Assembly (NCBI GenBank): GCA_036568605.1 | Contig: DATCSE010000239.1 | Location: 1-16,356, forward strand | Source of the DNA: DATCSE01 sp036568605 | GTDB lineage: Bacteria > Pseudomonadota > Gammaproteobacteria > Burkholderiales > Burkholderiaceae_C | DNA length: 16,356 bases | Direction of reading: 5' to 3' | In this document: positions 6,726-14,632 of the stretch, piece by piece | Layout: each line of letters opens with the position of its first letter | Position numbering within the stretch: position 1 is the stretch's first letter | Notes under the pieces: generated by a model | Seen by the model: the letters and a program-made list of their open reading frames with translations, nothing else | Told to the model about the DNA's origin: nothing | The model's database searches: none | Program-made: the position numbers and the translations under genes

Positions 6726-9700
6726 ATACCAGTAGGTCCGCTGGCGCTTGTTCTTCAGCGGAATCACCGGCTTCTGCGCGCCCAGGCCCGACTTCGCATC
6801 GGCGCCGCTGCCGCCGCCGCCGCCGATCAGGAACGGCAACTGGCGCGGAGCCCCGTTGACGGTGACCGTGACGATGCCGAACACCGGGGATGGAACCAGC
6901 CCGCCGCCATCCAGGTCGTGAGGCGTCGTGGCGCCGGTCAGGAAGTTGACCGCATAGCTCCGCGCCTTGCCCAGATTGGCGTTGCAGCTGTTGGCGGTCG
7001 GGACGATGGGCTGGTTGGTTCCGAAGTAGACGTTGCCACCGACGGTGGTGGGCGCGTTCACGCCCTTCTCGCCCGACCCGCTCAAGGTCACGTAGAAGCC
7101 GTTCAGCGTTCCGTCGTACGCGGTCGAGGTCGCATCGAACAGCGCGGTGGGCGCGGTGTTGCCGGTGCTGCTGGTGTCGTCGCGTACCGTCGTCCAGCCA
7201 GTCGCGCTGTTGCCGGTCTTGGTGTCCTTGACCATGTAGAAGCGGTTCACGATCTTCGTCGCATCCTGCGACAGCAGCGGATGCTCGCGGTCGCCGGTGA
7301 CGTTGACGACCACGTCGTAGGTCTTCGTCAGCACCACGTCCGGCGGGTAGAAGAACTTGCGCTTGGTCGTGCCGCTGCCGCCCAGCGCGGCCAGCTGCGT
7401 TGCCTGCCATGTGCTGATGGCGCCGGTGCCGGTGGGCTGCAGATCGACGCGCCAGATGTTGCCGCCGGTGTCGGCCGCATAGAGGCGGTCGATGTAGCCG
7501 TCGAAGTCCCGGTCCACCAGCGTGATGTCGGCCGGGATCGCATAGTTCATGCCGGCCAGCTTGCACGGGTTGCCGGTGCAGCTCGTGCCGCTGCCGCCCG
7601 GGCCGGCCTGCCACAGCACGTCGCCGGTGATCGCGTCGACGATGAAGATGCCGCGGCCCATGGTGTCGGCATTCGGCGGCTCGACGTCCTCGTTGGTGTC
7701 GTGGCCGGCGCCGAAGATCAGCACCGGATTGGCGCTGCCCTTGATCATTGCCACCTTGGGCTGCGACCACGTCTGGCCCAGTTCCGAAAAGCCGACGTCC
7801 GTATTGCTGCGCTTCCACATGAACTTCGGGTTCGTGGGGTCGCTCACGTCCAGCGCGTAGAGCAGCCGGCCGCCGCGCCGTGCCGACAGGAAGATGTAGG
7901 CCTTGCCGGTCGCGCTGTTCTGGTAGACGCTGGGCGCGCCGTCGAAGAAGTAGGTCTTGGGCGCGCCGGTGGTCCAGCTGCCGAGTTTCAGCGCGGGGCT
8001 GTTCTGATACAGCCGTTGCAGGCCCGAGTAGAACTCCGAGGGCACGAAGCTCCACAGCTCGCCGCCCGGCGGCACGTTGATGGTCGAGCCGGCGGCGTCC
8101 TTCATCGTGATCGCGCAGCTGGACGACACCGTGCAGTAGCCCATCGGCTTCGCGCTGTCGGTCGTGTTGTTCGGCTGGTTGCCGTTGATCGCGCGGAACA
8201 TGCCGTCGTTGGCGCCGTAGAACACGACCACGCCGGTGCTGCCGCCGTAGTTGATCACGGCGGGCCGCGAATGCAGCACGTCGCCGTGCACCGATCCGCG
8301 CACCGTGATGCTCGTGTCCGGCGGGCTGCTGCCTTCGGCACCTGCAGCCGTGTCGCCGGCGGCGCGCGTGTCGTCGCCGCGGGCCCAGTTGATCAGGTTG
8401 GGGACGGTGATCGTGCTGCCGGTGGGGATGCCGAGCGCCGACGCGGTGAGGTTGCTGTTGGCGACCGCGAACGGCATCGTGCTGAGGGACGCATTGGCGC
8501 TGCAGCCCGTGCCGACGCAGGTGTAGACATTGCGCGAAGTGGTGGCCGTCGTCGCGCCGGCACTCGCCGGATAGCTGTCGGTCAGGTACTTGAGCCGCAG
8601 CTGCTGGCTGACCCCACCCTTCTCGACGACCTGCCCGTCGACCCAGTCGTAGCCGTCGGACGCGCCCTGCGCCTTGTAGGCATTGAGCCAGAAGCCGCCT
8701 TTGGAATCCGGCAGCGACGCGCTGCTCTTCGAGGTCCAGAAGCTGATCGCGGTCGGCGAGATGAAGCCGGTGCCCGCCGCGCTCAGCGCGCTGTTGGCAT
8801 TGGTGCCGGCCTGATAAGGGCCCCAGGATGCATCGGCCAAGAAGAGCTGCGGTGCCAGCGGGTCGGTCGTGTCCACGCCGAACTGGTACTGCTTGAGGTT
8901 GCCCAGCCATCGCGGGTTGTCGCCGGCATCGGGCCGGAACATGCCCATGTAAATCTGGTTCAGGTACGTGCCCTGCGTGTTGGCGCTGACCGGCAGCACC
9001 GGCGCTGCGAAGACGCTGTTGGTGGCCTGCACCTCTCTGAACACCTGGCTGATCGCGTTGACCAGCGCGCTGACATCGCCGAGCTTCACCAGGAAGTACT
9101 TCCCGCCGCCCTGGTTGGCCATGCTGACCATCAGCTGCTCGTAGTCGGGATTGCTGCCGTCGCTGAGGATGATGGTGTAGGTCGTGATGCCGGGGTACGT
9201 GGACGTCAGATTGGGCGAGGTCCCGGTGTACATGAAGTTCGCCCATTCGTCGGAATAGTCGCTCTTGTACTTGGCGGACGCAGTCGAGCCCGAAATCGGC
9301 GACTTCCAGTTCGGCAGTGCCACCTGGCTGGGCAATGCGGCCAGGCCCTCGGCCCTCTGCAGAGCCGAGCCGCCCTGGTTGCCGCTGTCCTGCGGCTTCT
9401 GGTTGTTGGTGGCCAGCGTGATGTAGAGGACGAAATTCTTCGTGCACGCCGGCTGGTTCGCCAGGCCGGGGTAGCGGGTGCCCGACAGGCCGGTCTTGCC
9501 CTGATAGAAGGCCCAGGCCTCCTGCATCGCCTGCGCGATCTGGTTGTTGTTGCTCTTGTCCTGTGCCAGGCTCAGCTGCGACACGCGCGTCAGCATCTGG
9601 TTGACGCCCTTGCCGTCGGAGCCGGTGCCGTCCATCAGCAGCAGCGAACTCGGCGCCGGCGGCGGATTCGGCACGACGAACGTGCCGCCATTGGTGCCGC

Positions 9701-10016
9701 CTGTAGGAAAGTACATCAGCCCCAGGTTGATGTTGCCGTTCAGCGCGGCGTCGCTGCCGATCGCCTTGACGGCGCTGTACAGGCCGCACTGCTCGAAGCC
9801 CAGGTTCTTGCTCGGATCGTTCACCGCCAGCGCCGAGCAGGTGAAGCTCGAGCTCGCATCGGCCGCCGCCGAGTTGTCGAGAATGATCAGCATGTTGGGC
9901 ATGCCACCGCCGGTGATGCCCTGGTAGATGTCGATGTCGTCGGCGTGCGCGGCGAAGCTCGCCAACAGCAGCAGCGCGGCACTGCCCCATCGCCGCAAGA
10001 ATGAATGCTCGGTCAC
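6708..10016 (-). CDS. pilY1: Type IV pilus tip adhesin/assembly protein PilY1
   Basis: The protein has 1102 residues. GTG 10016 has a GGGAG ribosome-binding site and begins a clear signal peptide (LRRWGSAALLLLASFAAHA, cut before DD at 26). Residues about 40-420 resemble the von Willebrand A-like half of PilY1: NMLIILDNSAA at 41-51, then YTIILSDGSNP and a long NPRWLGNLKQYQF segment. Residues about 580-1060 form the PilC/PilY1 beta-propeller, with LWSFVPSEFYSGLQRLYQN, GIFIVDAITGDVLWQAG and LYAADTGGNIWRVDLQ. A calcium-binding loop of the PilY1 type, DRDFDGYID, is at 835-843. It should sit at the pilus tip with the minor pilins, aid assembly, and mediate attachment. It is the last gene of the minor-pilin operon, 23 bp after pilX. 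The metal-site serine pattern of the A domain is altered (DNSAA rather than DxSxS). Confidence 0.93.
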   Translation of the reverse strand: MTEHSFLRRWGSAALLLLASFAAHADDIDIYQGITGGGMPNMLIILDNSAAADASSSFTCSALAVNDPSKNLGFEQCGLYSAVKAIGSDAALNGNINLGLMYFPTGGTNGGTFVVPNPPPAPSSLLLMDGTGSDGKGVNQMLTRVSQLSLAQDKSNNNQIAQAMQEAWAFYQGKTGLSGTRYPGLANQPACTKNFVLYITLATNNQKPQDSGNQGGSALQRAEGLAALPSQVALPNWKSPISGSTASAKYKSDYSDEWANFMYTGTSPNLTSTYPGITTYTIILSDGSNPDYEQLMVSMANQGGGKYFLVKLGDVSALVNAISQVFREVQATNSVFAAPVLPVSANTQGTYLNQIYMGMFRPDAGDNPRWLGNLKQYQFGVDTTDPLAPQLFLADASWGPYQAGTNANSALSAAGTGFISPTAISFWTSKSSASLPDSKGGFWLNAYKAQGASDGYDWVDGQVVEKGGVSQQLRLKYLTDSYPASAGATTATTSRNVYTCVGTGCSANASLSTMPFAVANSNLTASALGIPTGSTITVPNLINWARGDDTRAAGDTAAGAEGSSPPDTSITVRGSVHGDVLHSRPAVINYGGSTGVVVFYGANDGMFRAINGNQPNNTTDSAKPMGYCTVSSSCAITMKDAAGSTINVPPGGELWSFVPSEFYSGLQRLYQNSPALKLGSWTTGAPKTYFFDGAPSVYQNSATGKAYIFLSARRGGRLLYALDVSDPTNPKFMWKRSNTDVGFSELGQTWSQPKVAMIKGSANPVLIFGAGHDTNEDVEPPNADTMGRGIFIVDAITGDVLWQAGPGGSGTSCTGNPCKLAGMNYAIPADITLVDRDFDGYIDRLYAADTGGNIWRVDLQPTGTGAISTWQATQLAALGGSGTTKRKFFYPPDVVLTKTYDVVVNVTGDREHPLLSQDATKIVNRFYMVKDTKTGNSATGWTTVRDDTSSTGNTAPTALFDATSTAYDGTLNGFYVTLSGSGEKGVNAPTTVGGNVYFGTNQPIVPTANSCNANLGKARSYAVNFLTGATTPHDLDGGGLVPSPVFGIVTVTVNGAPRQLPFLIGGGGGSGADAKSGLGAQKPVIPLKNKRQRTYWYRETDR

Positions 10017-10039
10017 GTCCGACTCCCGGTGACTGACGA

Positions 10040-10591
10040 CTAGCACGCCGCGCCCACGGCCACGCGGACCGCGATGCCCTGGTGCGTCCGGGCCGACGAG
10101 GCTGCGCTGGTCGGCGCCTTGGCAGTCGCCGCGACATCCCAGTTCGAGTTCGAGCACAGCGAGTTGCCGCTGCCGCCCGAGCCGACGATCCCGGTGTTCT
10201 GCGCCGCGCCGCTGGCGTAGCACGGCTGGTCTTCGGTGTTGACCGGATCCAGTTCGCTGAGCTTGACCGGCTTGACGTATGTGCACTGCGGCGCCTCGAC
10301 GTTCACGCTGTACGCGGAGCCGGCCTGGCCGCTGCCGTTGATGTCCACCGTCATCGCATTGGCGGTCGGCAAGGCGGTGAAGTCGCTGCTGATCGTGGTC
10401 TCGATGCCCTGCACGGACGCGGCGTTGGCTTCCTGTTGCATCTGCAGGTTGCCCGCGACCTTGGTGTTGACGTTCGTGACCTTGATGGCGGAGATCACGA
10501 TCAGCGTGAGCATCACCAGGAAGACCATCGAGACCAGCAGGGTGGCGCCCGCCTGGGCCTTCGCCGCGCTGGCGCGTCGGGACGGGTTCAT
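10040..10591 (-). CDS. pilX: Type IV pilus minor pilin PilX
   Basis: The protein has 183 residues. A short basic leader ends at G15 (AKAQAG), followed by the hydrophobic helix ATLLVSMVFLVMLTLIVISA. The position-5 Glu of most pilins is absent, which is normal for PilX. Next comes the typical KVTNVNTKVAGNLQMQQEANAA segment, in which amphipathic helix residues line the pilus core. The C-terminal part carries several cysteines likely to form disulfides. It should join PilV, PilW and PilE in the priming complex that supports PilY1. ATG 10591 overlaps the pilW stop (ATGA) and has AGAGGGA upstream. Confidence 0.88.
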   Translation of the reverse strand: MNPSRRASAAKAQAGATLLVSMVFLVMLTLIVISAIKVTNVNTKVAGNLQMQQEANAASVQGIETTISSDFTALPTANAMTVDINGSGQAGSAYSVNVEAPQCTYVKPVKLSELDPVNTEDQPCYASGAAQNTGIVGSGGSGNSLCSNSNWDVAATAKAPTSAASSARTHQGIAVRVAVGAAC

Positions 10592-11667
10592 GGCAATTCC
10601 CTCTGGCCGGAGCCGTTGTAAAGCCGCGCCACGGTGCTGTAGACGTGGCGCTTGTACGAGTCGTTGAACGGACCGGCCGTGGTGGCCAGGCCCATGTCGT
10701 AGGTCCGGGAGTCGACCCAGGCCACGCTGCGATCGAGGTTGCGCGCGAGCACGTGGATGCGCACCGCCATCACGTTGGTCCAGTTCGTGTTGGCGGCCGT
10801 CCAGTCGTAGGCGGGCGTCGTTTGCGGGCACACGGCAGCAGCGACCTCCGCCGCCGGCGGGCTGCTCGGATTGCTGGTGTAGCAATCGGGCGAGCCATTG
10901 GCATCGATGTCGAGGCCGTAATCCAGCTGCAGGTCTTCGATGCCCTCGACCAGCGGCGTGATCGTCATCGTGCCGTTCACGTACTCGGCCATCTTCAGCG
11001 TCGGCGTGGTGTCGGTGCCGCACTCGTTGCAGGTGCTGACGAAGTACACGCGCTGGACGATCTTGCGCAGCTGCGCCAGCTTGCTGGCGAGGCAGTCCTT
11101 CTGCTTCAGCGTGAAGCTCGCGGCCGACGAGCCGACATTCGCGACGAACGGCAGCGTGTCGTTGCCGCAGGCGGAAACCTGCAGGTAGCTTTCGCTCGCG
11201 AGCGCCGCGGCCACATCGACCGGGGTCGTCGCGACACGGGTCACGACCAGGATGGCCGCGCCGGACTTGACGTTGCTGAGGCACCCCGGTGCAACGTTGG
11301 GCGCATAGACCGGCATCGGCACGGTGCTCGAGCCCGGGCTGGTCGAAGGCGCATAACCGAGATCGGCGATGGCCGCAGGGCAAGGCGTCGGCACCACCGT
11401 CGCGAACGACGTGGTCGCGGTCGCGCCGACATACCCTGCAAGCTGGATGTCCTCGCTCAGAAGCTGCAGCGCATAGCGGCCGTTGTCGATCTGCCGCGCC
11501 GACTTGTCGAGCTCGGACCGGCTGCCGACCGTCGAGACCAGCAGGCTGCCCAACGCGACCAGCAGCAGCAGCCCCAGCGCGACCGCCACCATCAGCTCGA
11601 CGAGCGTGAACCCGCGGCCACGACGGCCGCCGGCTCGTCCTAGACGCCGCACCGGCGGGGCGCTCAC
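10588..11667 (-). CDS. pilW: Type IV pilus minor pilin PilW
   Basis: The protein has 359 residues, usual for PilW. The prepilin site is RGRG/FTLVE with cleavage after G19, followed by the hydrophobic helix MVAVALGLLLLVALGSLL and then the PilW-typical DNGRYALQLLSEDIQLAGY. The segment TPLVEGIEDLQLDYGLD is also family-typical. A CNEC pair (C213, C216) and other cysteines suggest disulfides in the globular domain. It should be processed by PilD and placed in the pilus-tip priming complex. The start is GTG, overlapping the pilV stop as GTGA, with a GGGGTG ribosome-binding site at suitable distance. Confidence 0.9.
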   Translation of the reverse strand: MSAPPVRRLGRAGGRRGRGFTLVELMVAVALGLLLLVALGSLLVSTVGSRSELDKSARQIDNGRYALQLLSEDIQLAGYVGATATTSFATVVPTPCPAAIADLGYAPSTSPGSSTVPMPVYAPNVAPGCLSNVKSGAAILVVTRVATTPVDVAAALASESYLQVSACGNDTLPFVANVGSSAASFTLKQKDCLASKLAQLRKIVQRVYFVSTCNECGTDTTPTLKMAEYVNGTMTITPLVEGIEDLQLDYGLDIDANGSPDCYTSNPSSPPAAEVAAAVCPQTTPAYDWTAANTNWTNVMAVRIHVLARNLDRSVAWVDSRTYDMGLATTAGPFNDSYKRHVYSTVARLYNGSGQRELP

Positions 11668-12272
11668 GACAGCACCCCGATCCGCACCTTGGTGGTGACC
11701 ACGCGGTGCAGCTTCTCGTCGCCATAGCTGCCGTTGCCGCAGGGGAACGGCGCGGCGCCGGCGTTGAGCGTCGGCGCCACCGTCTTGGCCAGGCCTTGCC
11801 AGGACACCGCGATCATGTAGATGTTGTTCGCGGCATCGTCCTGCGTCACGCAGCCGACCGCGCCTATCATCGCGCCCACCTTGGTGCCGGCCTGCGTCTC
11901 GGCGGCCCCCTTGAGCATGCTGTCCCAGGCCGCGAGATCGGCCTGCACCTGCGCCTGCTGCTGCGCATTGCCGGCGGCGCAGGCGGCGATCGCCGTCGCG
12001 CCGGTGCCGACTTGAATGCCGGTGCTGCCGTTCGAGTAGCAGCTCGCGACCTTGCGGTTCGCATTGAGCCGGTCGGCCATGTCCTGCACCAGCTGCAGCG
12101 CCTGGGTGCGCTGGTACGACTCCATTTCGGCCATGTTCGCGCGGGCGTTCACGCCGGCCAGCCCGAGCAAGCCGACCAGCAGGATGACCAGCGAGATCAG
12201 GATCTCGATGAGACCGAAGCCGCCTTCACGCGCCGGCTGGCGCTGCCGACAAGAGATGGACCGGGCGATCAT
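11664..12272 (-). CDS. pilV: Type IV pilus minor pilin PilV
   Basis: The protein has 202 residues. The prepilin site is REGG/FGLIE with cleavage after G18; the second mature residue is Gly instead of Thr, while the position-5 Glu is kept. The helix ILISLVILLVGLLGLAG and the following RTQALQLVQDMADRLNANR are characteristic of PilV. The C-terminal globular part contains CVTQDDA and paired cysteines. It should act with PilW, PilX and PilE in pilus priming. ATG 12272 overlaps the fimT stop (ATGA) and is preceded by AGGGAG seven bases upstream, a strong ribosome-binding site. A GTG two codons upstream is a less likely start. Confidence 0.9.
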   Translation of the reverse strand: MIARSISCRQRQPAREGGFGLIEILISLVILLVGLLGLAGVNARANMAEMESYQRTQALQLVQDMADRLNANRKVASCYSNGSTGIQVGTGATAIAACAAGNAQQQAQVQADLAAWDSMLKGAAETQAGTKVGAMIGAVGCVTQDDAANNIYMIAVSWQGLAKTVAPTLNAGAAPFPCGNGSYGDEKLHRVVTTKVRIGVLS

Positions 12273-12754
12273 GAGCACGCTCCCTTGCGGCTGCTCGGCA
12301 CGCCGCTCAATCCCAGCGAGACGCAACGCGGGATCACGCCGCTGATCGCGACGGACGGCGCGATCGTGAACTGCGTGACGGCCGTGACGGCGCGGCCGTC
12401 CCGCCCATAGGTGATCGTGGCCAGCGAGCCTGAATCGGTGATCGAAAGGTTCTTGTAGGCCTGCTGCAGCTGGAACGTGTTGGTGCCGTCGGTCACCTTC
12501 CATCCGCCATCCCAGCTGGAGCCTGTGCGCTGCAGGTCGACGCTCGAGTTCAGGGTGATGGCCTGGCTGCGCACCAGCGACAGCGTCGCCATCAGGTCGA
12601 ACGACGCGTTGCGGATGCGCTGATTCGCGACGAACACCTGGAACGACGGCGTGGCCAGCGTGGCGAGGATCGCCATCACCGTGATGGCGGTGATCAGCTC
12701 CAGCAGCGTGAAGCCCGCGGCGCGGTGCCGAGAGCGTGATCGATTCACCAGCAT
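12269..12754 (-). CDS. fimT: FimT/FimU-type (GspH-like) minor pseudopilin
   Basis: The protein has 161 residues. The prepilin site is RAAG/FTLLE with cleavage after G14, followed by the helix ITAITVMAILATLATPSF. The next segment, VANQRIRNASFDLMATLSLVRSQAITLN, is typical of GspH/FimT/FimU. The rest is a beta-rich domain with a GGWKVTDGTN segment and a C-terminal Cys pair (PRCVSL ... KGACS). FimU-type proteins link the priming complex to the main pilus fibre; FimT has also been tied to DNA uptake. I cannot tell FimT from FimU here, so the symbol is approximate. Its ATG lies inside the last codons of pilE (10-bp overlap), with GGAG seven bases upstream, which suggests translational coupling. Confidence 0.85.
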   Translation of the reverse strand: MLVNRSRSRHRAAGFTLLELITAITVMAILATLATPSFQVFVANQRIRNASFDLMATLSLVRSQAITLNSSVDLQRTGSSWDGGWKVTDGTNTFQLQQAYKNLSITDSGSLATITYGRDGRAVTAVTQFTIAPSVAISGVIPRCVSLGLSGVPSSRKGACS

Positions 12755-13200
12755 CCGGCCACTCCACTGCTCCCCGAGGCGGTTTTCGCGCCCGACTCGT
12801 CCACGGTCAGCGTCCCGCAGGCGGTGTCGCGGGCAAGCTGACTGCCGATCGGCGTCGCGGTGACCGTGAAGCCAGGCGGCGTCGTGCTGGCCTTGGGCGC
12901 GGTCGTGATGCTGTAGTGGGACGAGACGTTCGACGGCGCGGTCGCGTTCAGCGCCGCCAGGCTGGCCGCGTAGGCCCGCGCGTCCAGCAGGTAGCGCTGC
13001 TGCAGGTTGCTGACCTCCTGCATGTAGCCCTGCGCTGCCGACCGGTTGGACCGGACGACATACGAGATATAGGACGGGTACGCGATCGCCGTGAGGATGC
13101 CGACGATGGCGACGACGATCATCATCTCGATCAGCGTGAAGCCTCGCTGATCGCCGAGACGGCGGCCGTGCCGCGCGCCCTTCCGAAGGTAGGAACTCAT
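12745..13200 (-). CDS. pilE: Type IV pilin-like minor pilin PilE, first gene of the operon
   Basis: From ATG 13200 the protein has 151 residues. The leader is basic and ends GDQRG; cleavage is after G20, before FTLIEMMIVVAIVGILTAIAYPSY, a textbook class III signal and N-terminal pilin helix with Glu at position 5. Residues about 45-60 (YMQEVSNLQQRYLLDARAY) continue the PilE helix. Two C-terminal cysteines (DTACGT and GVAGCW) would close the disulfide-bonded D-region. The start is ambiguous: an upstream in-frame ATG at 13239 would give a 33-residue leader, with only a weak GGGA before it, and neither start has a strong ribosome-binding site. It resembles the PilE minor pilins of pil clusters more than a bulk pilin, from its place with fimT-pilVWXY1. 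Confidence 0.87.
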   Translation of the reverse strand: MSSYLRKGARHGRRLGDQRGFTLIEMMIVVAIVGILTAIAYPSYISYVVRSNRSAAQGYMQEVSNLQQRYLLDARAYAASLAALNATAPSNVSSHYSITTAPKASTTPPGFTVTATPIGSQLARDTACGTLTVDESGAKTASGSSGVAGCW

Positions 13201-13271
13201 CACGTCGTACTGCTGTCTCTTTGCGTCCCGAGTGCTCATGGCCAGGGATCCCAACGTTGCGCCGTCTTCAG

Positions 13272-13291
13272 ATTGGGAAACTTTTCCCAAT
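13272..13291. promoter_or_regulatory. Perfect 9-bp-arm palindrome, candidate operator of the pilus operon
   Basis: ATTGGGAAACTTTTCCCAAT is an inverted repeat with 9-bp arms and a 2-bp CT spacer. A 2-base loop is too short for a good RNA hairpin, so a DNA site for a dimeric protein is more likely. It lies 33 bp before the upstream pilE ATG (13239) and 2 bp from the TTGAC repeat. Confidence 0.55.
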
Positions 13292-13293
13292 AA

Positions 13294-13311
13294 TTGACGT
13301 TGGTTGACAAT
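13294..13311 (-). promoter_or_regulatory. Shared direct-repeat element upstream of the pilus operon
   Basis: TTGACGTTGGTTGACAAT matches the element at 5664-5681 at 16 of 18 positions, including both TTGAC half-sites and the 10-bp spacing. It starts 94 bp before the pilE ATG at 13200, or 55 bp before ATG 13239. The match in sequence, orientation and rough position suggests the same regulator. Confidence 0.5.
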
Positions 13312-13473
13312 ATACGGGCCGTCCGCGAACCCGCTCCACGCCGCTTGTCGGGCACCGATCGCCTTCCATCGGAATCGCGGGACAAATTCACGTAACGGGG
13401 AACCGGCCTTCGCCCGGCACGCCACCCACGCACAGCGAGAGGCGCCTTCCGGGTGCGGATATCAACGGCGGCT

Positions 13474-13515
13474 AAGGGTATCTACTTAAATATATCCGGT
13501 TGATTTATTAAAGCG
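13474..13515 (+). promoter_or_regulatory. AT-rich promoter/operator zone of the frc operon
   Basis: In GC-rich surroundings this patch is strikingly AT-rich (CTTAAATATATCC, TTGATTTATTAAAG). An imperfect 22-bp dyad at 13476-13497 (GGnTATnTnnT and its mirror) has 8 of 11 pairs matched. It may be a -10 zone with an overlapping sugar-regulator operator. I could not fix the -35 and -10 boxes. Confidence 0.4.
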
Positions 13516-13594
13516 TCGCCACGATGATCTCCACAACTCGGGCCGGCTTCAGGCCGATCCGCAGCCGCCGTCCAATCAACCAAGGAGACATCCC

Positions 13595-14608
13595 ATGCCC
13601 CATGCTTCCCGATTCGTCCGCCTCGGCCTGTCGTCGCTGTTCGCCTGCGGTGCGGTCGCGTCCGCGCACGCGGCCGACGGTCCGGTGATCGGCCTGATCA
13701 CGAAGACCGAGACCAACCCGTTCTTCGTGAAGATGAAGGAGGGGGCGCAGTCGGCCGCCACCGCCAAGGGGGCGAAGCTGCTCAGCGCGGCAGGCAAGGC
13801 CGACGGGGACAACGCGGGCCAGGTCACCGCGATCGAGAACATGATCGCCGGCGGCGCGAAGACCATCCTGATCACGCCGAACGACTCGAAGGCGATCGTG
13901 CCGGCCATCAAGAAGGGCCAGGCCCAGGGCGTGATGTTCATTGCCTTGGACAGCCCGGCCGATCCGGCCGACGCCACCGACGCGCTGTTCGCGACCAACA
14001 ACTACACCGCCGGCGAGCTGATCGGCCGCTACGCAAAGGTCGCGATGGGCGGCAAGCCGGCGAAGATCGCGACGCTGGACCTGTTTCCCGGGCACCCGGT
14101 CGGCGCACAGCGCCACAACGGCTTCATGAAGGGCTTCGGCCTGCAGGCGCCGGACGCGAAGGTCAACGAGTTGGGCAAGTCCGCCGAGATCGTCTGCTCG
14201 GCCGACAGCTTCGGCGATCAGGCCAAGGGCCAGACCGCGATGGAGAACTGCCTCCAGAAGAACCCGGACATCAACCTCGTCTACACGATCAACGAGCCCG
14301 CCGCGGCCGGCGCGTACCAGGCGCTGAAGAACGCCGGCAAGGAGAAAGGCGTGATGATCGTGTCGGTCGACGGCGGCTGCGCCGGCGTGCGCAACGTGAA
14401 GTCCGGCGTGATCGCGGCGACCTCGCAGCAGTACCCGCTGAAGATGGCCGCGATGGGCGTCGAGGCCGGCGTCGAGTTCGCGAAGACCGGCAAGAAGGCC
14501 AGCGGCTACACCGACACCGGCGTCACGCTGATCACCGACAAGCCCATGCCCGGCGTCGACAGCAAGGACACCAAGGTCGGCACCGACCTGTGCTGGGGCA
14601 ACAAGTAA
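13595..14608 (+). CDS. frcB: Sugar ABC transporter periplasmic binding protein, fructose type
   Basis: The protein has 337 residues. A signal peptide ends SAHA/ADGP (cut after A26). An upstream LFAC is a poor lipobox, so a soluble periplasmic protein is favoured. The rest is a type I periplasmic binding protein of the ribose/galactose class (Peripla_BP_4): VIGLITKTETNPFFVKMKEGA, the hinge-type IAGGAKTILITPNDSKAIVPAI, FATNNYTAGELIGRYA and VSVDGGCAGVRNVKSG. It delivers sugar to FrcC/FrcA. Fructose is inferred from the ATPase, which resembles Sinorhizobium FrcA; other pentoses or hexoses are possible. ATG 13595 follows AAGGAGA (13582-13588) at ideal spacing. Four cysteines in the mature protein are unusual for this family. 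Confidence 0.85.
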   Translation: MPHASRFVRLGLSSLFACGAVASAHAADGPVIGLITKTETNPFFVKMKEGAQSAATAKGAKLLSAAGKADGDNAGQVTAIENMIAGGAKTILITPNDSKAIVPAIKKGQAQGVMFIALDSPADPADATDALFATNNYTAGELIGRYAKVAMGGKPAKIATLDLFPGHPVGAQRHNGFMKGFGLQAPDAKVNELGKSAEIVCSADSFGDQAKGQTAMENCLQKNPDINLVYTINEPAAAGAYQALKNAGKEKGVMIVSVDGGCAGVRNVKSGVIAATSQQYPLKMAAMGVEAGVEFAKTGKKASGYTDTGVTLITDKPMPGVDSKDTKVGTDLCWGNK

Positions 14609-14632
14609 GACCGTAAGAGGCTCGCGCGTCGA

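Larger units (their letters stand above)
13201..13594. other. Divergent intergenic region between pilE and frcB
   Basis: This 394-bp gap is the only long stretch without a gene. Its pilE-side half holds an 8-bp palindrome CAACGTTG near 13253-13260, the perfect palindrome at 13272-13291 and the TTGAC repeat at 13294-13311. Its frcB-side half has an AT-rich patch at about 13474-13512. The middle (about 13315-13450) shows nothing I can name. Short open frames here lack ribosome-binding sites and family features. Confidence 0.7.

Noticed and set aside
6918..10004. 1028-residue open frame on the plus strand opposite pilY1
   Set aside because: It is Arg/Ala/Val/Gly-rich low-complexity antisense of a GC-rich gene with no recognisable domain; pilY1 on the other strand is clear.
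13240..13320. Sigma-54 promoter for the pilus operon
   Set aside because: I could not find a GG-N10-GC core matching the -24/-12 consensus on the minus strand.
13304..13489. 61-residue open frame in the pilE-frcB gap
   Set aside because: There is no ribosome-binding site or family feature, and it overlaps the probable regulatory DNA.
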